Source: an uncultured Gammaproteobacteria bacterium (GTDB taxonomy: Bacteria > Pseudomonadota > Gammaproteobacteria > Acidiferrobacterales > CAJVXG01). From it: a DNA stretch of 14,168 bases. A program made the translations under genes and the position numbers. The stretch is taken from NCBI GenBank assembly GCA_913009215.1, contig CAJVXG010000021.1:1-14168 (forward strand), in the 5' to 3' direction. This document shows, in pieces, positions 1 through 5,753 of this stretch. The notes beneath the pieces were generated by a model that was not told the DNA's origin, made no database searches, and worked only from the letters and a program-made list of their open reading frames with translations. Position 1 is the first letter of the stretch, and each line of letters opens with the position of its first letter.

Positions 1-894
1 ATGGAGACCGAGCTTTGGCCCAATATGTTTTCAATCTGTCAGCAATCCTCTGTACCAGTACTGGTTGCCAACGCACGTATGTCAGAAAAATCGATGCTGC
101 GTTATCAACGTTATCCGGTGCTGGCCAAACAGACATTGGACACCATCACCATGGTGGCGGCACAAACCCGATCGGATGCCGACAGAATGGAGATGCTTGG
201 TCTGGATCGTGATCGTATACGGGTGACGGGCAGTATCAAATTCGATATAGATGTTGGAGAAGATGTATTAAAGGCTGGCAGGGATTTGCGAAAACAATGG
301 GGTGAAAGCAGAAAGGTTTGGATTGCCGCAAGTACTCATGAGGATGAGGAACAGAGATTGTTGCCCGTATTCAGGAAACTCAAGACCCGGTTCCCTGACC
401 TGCTCTTTGTTGTGGTCCCGAGACACCCGGAACGCTTTGACAGGGTATGGAAGTTATGTAAACAATCCGGTTTGAAAGTTGCGCGACGCAGTACAAATGA
501 AGATATCACGAATAACACAGACATATTGCTTGGCGACACTATGGGTGAGCTCATGAAGTTTTTTGTAGCTTCGGATGTGGCATTTATCGGTGGTAGCCTG
601 GTCCCGCTTGGCGGTCATAATCCACTGGAGGCACTGGCCGTAGCCACACCCGTCGTGTTCGGACCCTCTATGTATAACTTCGAGGACATAAAAGACAGGA
701 CCCTGTCTTGCAATGCCGGTAAACAAATAACAGATGAGACTGAACTGTACCAGCAGATCAGACTTTATTTATCTGACCCGGCCGAAATAAACCGATCGGG
801 TAAAAACGGTTGCGCCATGGTGGAAGATAATAAGGGCGCGATTAATATGATTGAGATCATGGTTAAGACTATATTGTCTCTATCGAGCACTTAG
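1..894 (+). CDS. waaA: 3-deoxy-D-manno-octulosonic acid (Kdo) transferase, 5'-truncated by window edge
   Basis: Inner-membrane-associated glycosyltransferase that moves Kdo from CMP-Kdo onto lipid A precursor, the first step of LPS core assembly. The window opens exactly at an internal Met: METELWPN is a conserved central segment of WaaA/KdtA, lying roughly 125-130 residues into the ~425-aa E. coli protein, so about 128 N-terminal residues lie upstream of base 1. The visible 297 residues hold the C-terminal GT-B domain: GSIKFD, ASTHEDEE, a VVVPRHPER stretch, and the nucleotide-sugar site GGSLVPLGGHNPLEALA followed by PVVFGPSMYNF. The reading frame is intact to TAG at 892-894. Its last 15 bases overlap the tail of the opposing TolC-family gene. 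The family call is very secure; only the 5' end is missing. Confidence 0.96.
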   Translation: METELWPNMFSICQQSSVPVLVANARMSEKSMLRYQRYPVLAKQTLDTITMVAAQTRSDADRMEMLGLDRDRIRVTGSIKFDIDVGEDVLKAGRDLRKQWGESRKVWIAASTHEDEEQRLLPVFRKLKTRFPDLLFVVVPRHPERFDRVWKLCKQSGLKVARRSTNEDITNNTDILLGDTMGELMKFFVASDVAFIGGSLVPLGGHNPLEALAVATPVVFGPSMYNFEDIKDRTLSCNAGKQITDETELYQQIRLYLSDPAEINRSGKNGCAMVEDNKGAINMIEIMVKTILSLSST

Positions 895-2226
895 CCACCT
901 ATTAATCCTTCTCAGATCATCCGCACCAAGCGTACCGGTAGACTGCTTCAGTCTGAGCAAATTCAATATATAGGAATATCGGGCATCCGAGTAATCACGT
1001 TTGGCGCGAAACAAATTGCGTTGTGCGTCGAGCACATCCAGGTTGGTCCTGATACCGGCACGAAAACCCAGTCTTTTCGCCTTCAGTGCACTTTCATTGG
1101 CGACGACCGCCTGTTTCAGGGCATTAATGCGAAGTGTGCCGCTACTGACTTCCATAAAAGCGGAGCGGATTTGCCGTTCTGTACTACGTTCCACGGCTGT
1201 AAGTTGTTGTCTTGCGGCCTCAAGACGATGGATAGCCTGCCTGGTTTCCGAGCTGGTGCGCCCACCACGGAAAATCGGAATATTTAATTCCAGGGATATG
1301 ATGGTACTGGTGCTCTCAATACCCGAACCTGTGACTGTGAGGCTCCCGTCGCTGATGCTACGATTGCGGGTACCAACAAGGTTCAGGGTCGGGATATGTC
1401 CGGCGCGACGGATCTTGACGTCCTGTTTGGCAATAACAACGGCCTCACGCTGGGCCATCAGTGCCATGTTTTGTGTGTTCGCCTTTTCAACCCATTTTTT
1501 TATATTATTCGGTTCTGGTTTGATCAAGGGCATGTTCTGGCCGATTTTATTGAGTTTGGTTGGGCTGATACCCGTGATTTCACGCAAGGCCTGGCGACTA
1601 TCGGCCAGCTTGTTTTGTGCCTCAATAACCTGGGCCTCGGCAAGCTGGTGTCGGGCGCGGGCGTCATGTACATCGGTGATGGTAGCAAGGCCCACGCTGA
1701 GACGACCTTTGGCGCCTGCCAGTTGCTGGGCAATAGCCGCGCGTTCCGCCAGTGCCAGCTCGAGGTTGTCCCTGGCCGACAATACGCCGAAATAGGCCTC
1801 GGCCAGGCGTGCGATCAGGTCCTGCTGGGCAGCCACGTATTCGGCCTCGGCACGTCGCACCTCGGCCTTGGCCTGTTTCAGGCCGGAGAAGATGGCGCCA
1901 TTGAATATCGGTTGCGTGATTGTCAATGTGTAATCATTGCGGTTGTATTTGGCCCCAGCGGCAGGTTGGGAAACACTACCAGCACCGGCTTTTCTTTTTG
2001 CATCGATTTTGTTTTTGCTGGCTGTGGCATCAATGGTTGGCATCAAGGCACCACGCGCCTGTGTCAGGGTTTGTTTATTCGCCCGGTAATTGGCCTGTGC
2101 CGCACGATAGACAGGATCGCGGTCAATGGCAAGTTGGTACATATCCACTAGATTCTGTGCAGGCAATTTGGCGCTGCCAATGATTAGTATTAAGGCGGTA
2201 AATATTCGTATTATTGGTGTATGCAT
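880..2226 (-). CDS. tolC: TolC family outer membrane efflux/secretion protein
   Basis: Outer-membrane channel protein (OEP family, 448 aa) that forms a trimeric beta-barrel plus periplasmic alpha-helical tunnel for type I secretion and RND or ABC drug efflux. The N-terminus MHTPIIRIFTALILIIGSAK is a signal peptide with likely cleavage near PAQ/NLVDMYQLA; mature QNLVDMYQLAIDRDPVY matches the start of TolC-type proteins. Two long helical repeats follow (roughly residues 28-215 and 235-420), rich in AEA/AQ coiled-coil runs, with conserved phrases TITQPIFN (first repeat) and LELNIPIFRGGR (second). The length is normal. An AAGGA Shine-Dalgarno lies 7 bases before ATG (2234-2238 read leftward). It sits downstream of the pcm-like gene and a rhodanese remnant on the same strand, probably co-transcribed. 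No efflux pump partner is in the window. The symbol denotes family; the exact ortholog is not proven. Confidence 0.92.
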   Translation of the reverse strand: MHTPIIRIFTALILIIGSAKLPAQNLVDMYQLAIDRDPVYRAAQANYRANKQTLTQARGALMPTIDATASKNKIDAKRKAGAGSVSQPAAGAKYNRNDYTLTITQPIFNGAIFSGLKQAKAEVRRAEAEYVAAQQDLIARLAEAYFGVLSARDNLELALAERAAIAQQLAGAKGRLSVGLATITDVHDARARHQLAEAQVIEAQNKLADSRQALREITGISPTKLNKIGQNMPLIKPEPNNIKKWVEKANTQNMALMAQREAVVIAKQDVKIRRAGHIPTLNLVGTRNRSISDGSLTVTGSGIESTSTIISLELNIPIFRGGRTSSETRQAIHRLEAARQQLTAVERSTERQIRSAFMEVSSGTLRINALKQAVVANESALKAKRLGFRAGIRTNLDVLDAQRNLFRAKRDYSDARYSYILNLLRLKQSTGTLGADDLRRINRWLSAR

Positions 2227-2236
2227 CGGAATTTCC

Positions 2237-2255
2237 TTACAAATTATTTTTGTAA
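2237..2255 (-). promoter_or_regulatory. Perfect 7-5-7 inverted repeat overlapping the tolC ribosome binding site
   Basis: Read on the minus strand, TTACAAA-AATAA-TTTGTAA is a perfect 7-bp inverted repeat with a 5-base spacer. Its promoter-distal arm ends inside the AAGGA Shine-Dalgarno of the TolC-family gene. As DNA it resembles a repressor operator; as RNA the AU-rich hairpin could weakly mask ribosome binding. The repeat is seen; the function is inference. Confidence 0.4.
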
Positions 2256-2277
2256 CTCGTATCCGTATGGTTTTTGG

Positions 2278-2392
2278 CTAGTATTTGGCCATATGAGGAT
2301 CAACCTGTTTGGTCCAGGCGTCAATCCCGTCTGCAAGATTATAAATATTGGCGCCGTTCATTCAGTTGCTCGACTGTGAGTTGCTTAACCAT
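2278..2392 (-). pseudogene. Remnant of a single-domain rhodanese gene with an internal deletion
   Basis: Between the pcm-like gene and tolC lie both ends of a rhodanese-like sulfurtransferase. Starting at ATG 2392-2390, six bases after the pcm stop, the frame reads MVKQLTVEQLNE, a typical N-terminus for short rhodaneses, then hits a stop at 2341-2339. In another frame, from about 2361 to the TAG at 2280-2278, it reads NGANIYNLADGIDAW then TKQVDPHMAKY, the typical C-terminus ((N/V)YNL.GGIDAW). Intact single-domain rhodaneses have roughly 105-110 residues, so about 65-70 codons are missing, including the catalytic-cysteine loop, and the join is out of frame. The remnant keeps its position in the same-strand series. 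The two fragments are seen directly; the size of the loss is estimated from family length. Confidence 0.85.
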
Positions 2393-2398
2393 GATTGG

Positions 2399-3058
2399 TT
2401 AAAAAACAAACTGGCTGGCCTCTGTTTCCTGCGGAAAAGCAGGGAGATCGGTTTCAAACAGGGTAGTTCGCGAGAAATGATTCTCACCCAGCCTTTTGAC
2501 CAATACGGCCTCCATCACCGGGGACGAACCGGTAACAGCAAACAGGCGACCATTGATATTTAATGCCTGACAAAGGGCATCCGGTATTTGCGGTATTGAA
2601 CCGTTAATGACGATGACATCAAACGGTTTGTACTCTTGCCAGCCATTATTGAGATCACCGTTTTTAATGGTGATGTTGTTGATTTGGTGACTTCGCAGAT
2701 TGTTTTCGGCCAAAGTCAGCAAAGCGGCATTGGGCTCGAGGCTATATACATGGTCACCGAGTTTTGCCAGCAGTGATGTCAGGTATCCGTTGGCCGTACC
2801 CAGTTCAAGAATCCTGTCACTTTCGGAGATAGTCAACTCCTGCAGGATGCGTGCTTCGAGCTTGGGGGTCAGGGTGTAACGATCCGAACCCAGCGGCAGG
2901 GACATATCGATATAAGCCAGATTACGATGAGGCTCGCTAACGTAATCTTCCCGCGGTGATGCGGAAATCAAATCCAGGATTTGCTGGTTCAATACATTCC
3001 AGGTACGAATCTGTTGTTCGACCATATAGTAGCGGGCTTTTTCAACATTAATATCCAT
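2399..3058 (-). CDS. Divergent protein-L-isoaspartate O-methyltransferase (PCMT) family protein
   Basis: 219-aa soluble SAM-dependent methyltransferase fold. N-terminal MDINVEKARYYMVEQQIRTW and the later LPLGSDRYTLTPKLEARILQ are typical of the PCMT family. SAM motif I is LELGTANGYLTSLLAKLG (about residues 84-101), followed by the acidic LEPN (108-111). Two departures stand out: motif I has GTANG instead of the usual GTGSG, and the region that carries the catalytic Ser in Pcm (SQP) reads TLTP. It ends in SQFVF, as do PCMT-like proteins linked to rhodanese and tolC genes. True isoaspartyl repair activity is therefore uncertain; it may methylate something else. An AGGA Shine-Dalgarno lies 9 bases before ATG 3058. 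It is the first gene of a leftward series with the rhodanese remnant and tolC, divergent from thiC. Confidence 0.85.
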   Translation of the reverse strand: MDINVEKARYYMVEQQIRTWNVLNQQILDLISASPREDYVSEPHRNLAYIDMSLPLGSDRYTLTPKLEARILQELTISESDRILELGTANGYLTSLLAKLGDHVYSLEPNAALLTLAENNLRSHQINNITIKNGDLNNGWQEYKPFDVIVINGSIPQIPDALCQALNINGRLFAVTGSSPVMEAVLVKRLGENHFSRTTLFETDLPAFPQETEASQFVF

Positions 3059-3095
3059 CGCTGTCAGTCCTTATTTATTTATAGCGGTTCAGAAC

Positions 3096-3136
3096 GGGTC
3101 GTTTGTCTGGTGATACCGTTTAAATGGCAACGACCC
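3096..3136. repeat. 8-bp inverted repeat in the pcm/thiC divergent region
   Basis: GGGTCGTT at 3096-3103 and AACGACCC at 3129-3136 are perfect inverted copies separated by 25 bases. It lies 38-78 bp upstream of the pcm-like start and about 270 bp before thiC. It could be a binding site for a dimeric regulator or a long-loop RNA hairpin. No T-run follows on either side, so a terminator is unlikely. The repeat is seen; any role is inference. Confidence 0.4.
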
Positions 3137-3331
3137 TATTCACTGTCTGGGTAATCAGGGGTGGTTATTTTCCTGAAAAAACGGTTGCTTACCAATAGAT
3201 TCCATCATGTAGGCAATAAATTCTTGCCAAGGGGCGGATAATAAGCTGTTTTTATCTGTTTACCCAAGCAAAATGGTGCAATATTGCAATCTGCCGGTGA
3301 ATCATTTAGCTTGTTTTGTAATCCAGAAACG

Positions 3332-3390
3332 CCAGGTCGGCATTGGATTTATTGCAGACCAGCCCCCAGGCAGCCCGAATGCCGCCTGGG
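3332..3390 (+). promoter_or_regulatory. Candidate structured RNA switch in the thiC leader
   Basis: Two mutually exclusive folds can be drawn. Fold 1: hairpin A, GGTC-g-GCA (3335-3342) with TGC-a-GACC (3353-3360), followed by hairpin B, CCCAGGC (3365-3371) with GCCTGGG (3384-3390). Fold 2: CCAGG(T)CGGCATT (3332-3344) pairs with AATGCCGCCTGG (3378-3389), 12 base pairs with one bulged base, destroying A and B. The element ends 7 bases before the GAGGGA ribosome binding site of thiC (3398-3403). No poly-U tract follows, so control of translation would be more likely than attenuation. The pairings are seen; the switch is inference and no known riboswitch class is recognised. Confidence 0.35.
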
Positions 3391-3409
3391 AGTGATCGAG
3401 GGAAAAACC

Positions 3410-5290
3410 ATGAGTGCCAATCCTGAAGAACTTTTACAGAATTCAATACAATTGGATAAGGAATATACAAAACCAATTTCCGGATCCAGAAAAATCCATA
3501 TCGAAGGCAGCCGCAGCGATATCAGGGTGCCAATGCGCGAGATTACCCTGAGTGCGACGGTTACCCGGAATGGCAGTGAACCGAATGATCCGATAACCGT
3601 TTACGATACCTCCGGTCCTTATACCGATCCGCAGGTATCCGTCGATTTGTGTCAGGGCATGCCGGATCTCAGGACTGGCTGGATTGAAGAGCGCCAGGAT
3701 ACCGCAGTACTGGACGGGCCCAGTTCCGAGTATGGGCGCAGTCGTTTGAATGATGCGGCGCTGGAGTCCATGCGCTTCGCCCATATTCGTAAACCGCGTC
3801 GCGCCCGGGCCGGCGCCAACGTAACGCAAATGCATTATGCGCGCAAAGGTATCATTACCCCGGAAATGGAGTTTATAGCCATTCGCGAGAATCAATGCCT
3901 GGAGGCAATACAGGACGCCGTATTGTCGCAGCAGCACCCGGGCCATTCTTTTGGCGCCGCACTCCCGGACCGTATGACACCGGAGTTTGTGCGCGATGAA
4001 GTGGCGCGTGGTCGTGCCGTTATCCCGGCCAATATCAATCATCCGGAACTGGAACCGATGATTATCGGCCGTAACTTCCTCGTCAAGATCAATGGCAATC
4101 TCGGTAATTCCGCGGTCACCTCGAGCATCAAGGAAGAGGTGGAAAAAATGATGTGGGGTATTCGTTGGGGTGCCGATACTATTATGGATCTGTCCACCGG
4201 CAAGAATATCCATGAAACCCGGGAGTGGATCCTGCGCAATGCCCCGGTACCCATTGGTACCGTCCCTATTTACCAGGCGCTGGAGAAAGTAGATGGCAAA
4301 GCGGAAGAACTGACCTGGGACATCATGCGCGACACCCTGATTGAGCAGGCGGAACAGGGCGTCGACTATTTCACGATTCATGCCGGGGTCCGGTTGTCCT
4401 ATGTACCGATGACCGCCAATCGCCTTACCGGCATTGTCTCCCGTGGTGGCTCCATTATGGCCAAGTGGTGTCTGTCGCATCACCGGGAAAGCTTTCTCTA
4501 TACCCATTTTGAAGACATATGCGAAATCATGAAGGTCTATGATGTGTCATTCTCGTTAGGTGATGGCTTGCGCCCCGGCTGCCTGGCCGATGCCAACGAT
4601 GCCGCCCAGTTTGCCGAGCTTGAGACCCTGGGCGAATTAACGCAAATTGCCTGGAAGCACGATGTGCAAACCATCATAGAGGGCCCGGGACATGTGCCGA
4701 TGCATATGATCAAGGAAAATATGGAAAAGCAGTTAAAGGATTGCGACGAGGCCCCGTTTTATACATTGGGTCCGTTAACCACCGACATCGCACCCGGCTA
4801 TGACCATATTACTTCGGCCATCGGCGCCGCCATGATCGGTTGGTATGGTACGGCCATGCTGTGCTATGTCACACCCAAGGAACACCTGGGCCTACCGAAC
4901 AAGCAGGACGTCAAGGACGGCATTATGGCCTACAAGGTGGCCGCCCACGCCGCGGACCTGGCCAAGGGCCATCCGGGCGCGCAATTGCGCGACAATGCCT
5001 TGTCCAAGGCACGCTTCGAGTTTCGCTGGCAGGATCAGTTCAACCTGTCGCTCGACCCGGATACGGCACGGGCCTTTCACGATGAAACCCTGCCCAGGGA
5101 TTCCTCCAAGGTGGCGCATTTCTGTTCCATGTGCGGACCACATTTCTGCTCCATGAAAATTACCCAGGATGTGCGTGATTATGCCCGGGCGAAGGGCGTC
5201 AGTGATGAACAGAAGGCCCTGGATCAAGGCATGGCGGAGAAGGCCGACGAATTCAGACAGGCCGGTGGCGATATCTACTTAAAGCGCTAA
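3410..5290 (+). CDS. thiC: Phosphomethylpyrimidine synthase ThiC
   Basis: Radical-SAM enzyme that rearranges 5-aminoimidazole ribotide into hydroxymethylpyrimidine phosphate, the pyrimidine half of thiamine; cytoplasmic. The protein is 626 aa, matching E. coli ThiC (631). The N-terminal domain carries VPMREI and YDTSGPYTDP; the core barrel holds NINHPELEPMIIGRNF, WGADTIMDLSTG, FTIHAGVR, IVSRGGSIMAKW, SLGDGLRPG and EGPGHVPM (from about E424). The C-terminus has the 4Fe-4S motif CSMCGPHFC (C572, C575, C580). The start is ATG 3410 because GAGGGA lies 6 bases upstream and MSANPEELL fits ThiC N-termini; the frame extends in phase to TTG 3284 but that stretch is not ThiC-like. It stands alone, without other thi genes nearby, and no canonical TPP riboswitch is visible in its leader. 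Confidence 0.97.
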   Translation: MSANPEELLQNSIQLDKEYTKPISGSRKIHIEGSRSDIRVPMREITLSATVTRNGSEPNDPITVYDTSGPYTDPQVSVDLCQGMPDLRTGWIEERQDTAVLDGPSSEYGRSRLNDAALESMRFAHIRKPRRARAGANVTQMHYARKGIITPEMEFIAIRENQCLEAIQDAVLSQQHPGHSFGAALPDRMTPEFVRDEVARGRAVIPANINHPELEPMIIGRNFLVKINGNLGNSAVTSSIKEEVEKMMWGIRWGADTIMDLSTGKNIHETREWILRNAPVPIGTVPIYQALEKVDGKAEELTWDIMRDTLIEQAEQGVDYFTIHAGVRLSYVPMTANRLTGIVSRGGSIMAKWCLSHHRESFLYTHFEDICEIMKVYDVSFSLGDGLRPGCLADANDAAQFAELETLGELTQIAWKHDVQTIIEGPGHVPMHMIKENMEKQLKDCDEAPFYTLGPLTTDIAPGYDHITSAIGAAMIGWYGTAMLCYVTPKEHLGLPNKQDVKDGIMAYKVAAHAADLAKGHPGAQLRDNALSKARFEFRWQDQFNLSLDPDTARAFHDETLPRDSSKVAHFCSMCGPHFCSMKITQDVRDYARAKGVSDEQKALDQGMAEKADEFRQAGGDIYLKR

Positions 5291-5350
5291 TATTGCCGGC
5301 ACCACTGCCTGAACAGCTATAAATCCCTGTATTCTAGCGATACTTGACCC

Positions 5351-5380
5351 TTGTTTACTTAGGGTTTATTTGCCTATACT
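5351..5380 (+). promoter_or_regulatory. Putative sigma-70 promoter for the phnD remnant / GGDEF-EAL unit
   Basis: TTGTTT (5351-5356), 18-base spacer, TATACT (5375-5380), about 70 bases before the signal-peptide ATG at 5452. A weak ACCCT/AGGGT hairpin (5347-5365) followed by a T-rich stretch overlaps it and might end thiC transcription. In 5291-5451 nothing else is apparent. The call rests on consensus similarity only. Confidence 0.45.
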
Positions 5381-5451
5381 TATATCAAAAACAATTAGTA
5401 CAACACACCGGATTAAAGAATTCATTGCTTCCCAATGATTTGAGATTATTT

Positions 5452-5750
5452 ATGGACAAACGTAAATTTCCGGTTAACAGCCTGCTCGGAGTATTGTTGC
5501 TATTTTCCGTCTGGTTCGCCCCTGCTGACGCAAATCGTGTCTATACCCTTGCCATAGTGCCGCAGTCTCCAGAAATAGTGATCCATAGAGATTGGCAGCC
5601 GTTCCCGGATTATCTGACAAAAAAGCGAACCGCAGTGCCATGCTTCAGGCAGCGCAGTCTCCAGGGCCGGTAATGACGGATTACAGGAAGCACTATTCCC
5701 ATTTATCCAGACCCGTTCTGGAAAAGTACATTGTTAGTATAAGCCGCTAG
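5452..5750 (+). pseudogene. Internally deleted PhnD-like periplasmic substrate-binding protein gene
   Basis: From ATG 5452 the frame gives a signal peptide (MDKRKFPVNSLLGVLLLFSV, cleavage near ADA) and then YTLAIVPQSPEIVIHRDWQP and FPDYLTKK, the classic mature start of phosphate/phosphonate ABC-type binding proteins of the PhnD family. It then runs out of frame to a stop at 5671-5673. In another frame the sequence from about 5635 reads SAMLQAAQSPGP, then DYRKHYSHL and LEKYIV, stopping at TAG 5748-5750; this matches the usual C-terminus of the same family. Intact members have about 280-300 residues, so roughly 190 codons are missing. The end lies 3 bases before the ATG of the GGDEF-EAL gene, the usual operon partner of such proteins. 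A short secreted peptide might still be made. The loss of function is inferred. Confidence 0.82.
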
Positions 5751-5753
5751 TTT

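Larger units (their letters stand above)
3059..3409 (+). promoter_or_regulatory. Divergent intergenic region and thiC leader, no canonical TPP riboswitch visible
   Basis: This 351-base gap separates the pcm-like gene (-) from thiC (+). No CTGAGA loop with a downstream AACCTGATC...TAAT...CCAGCG block, the hallmark of TPP (THI) riboswitches, can be found. Only a stray TCTGGGTAAT at 3146-3155 recalls part of it, without its pairing partner. What is present: an 8-bp inverted repeat (3096-3136), a small GGCAA/TTGCC hairpin (3212-3228), and a cluster of competing helices at 3332-3390 just before the ribosome binding site. The frame is open in phase with thiC from TTG 3284, but this stretch does not look like ThiC protein. 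I could not place the promoter convincingly. Confidence 0.5.

Noticed and set aside
1..3. ATG at base 1 as the start of waaA
   Set aside because: METELWPN is an internal conserved segment of WaaA; the protein would lack its whole N-terminal domain, so the gene is cut by the window edge.
1001..2151. Long plus-strand frames opposite tolC
   Set aside because: Two overlapping frames with compositions typical of antisense to a helical Ala/Gln-rich protein; tolC explains the region.
3146..3155. TCTGGGTAAT as part of a TPP riboswitch
   Set aside because: The pairing partner, the following CCAGCG block and the CTGAGA loop are not found, so it looks like a chance match; a covariance-model search would settle it.
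3365..3390. Intrinsic terminator in the thiC leader
   Set aside because: The 7-bp GC-rich hairpin is not followed by a T-run; the next bases are the ribosome site.
3284..3409. TTG 3284 as the thiC start, adding 42 residues
   Set aside because: The extension is unlike ThiC N-termini, and ATG 3410 has a good GAGGGA site at proper spacing.
3443..4507. 354-aa open frame on the minus strand
   Set aside because: Lies fully antisense to thiC, with no family-like sequence; a shadow of the strongly coding plus strand.
5673..5750. Separate 25-aa gene starting at ATG 5673
   Set aside because: The frame continues upstream with PhnD-type C-terminal sequence, so it is better explained as the tail of the broken gene.
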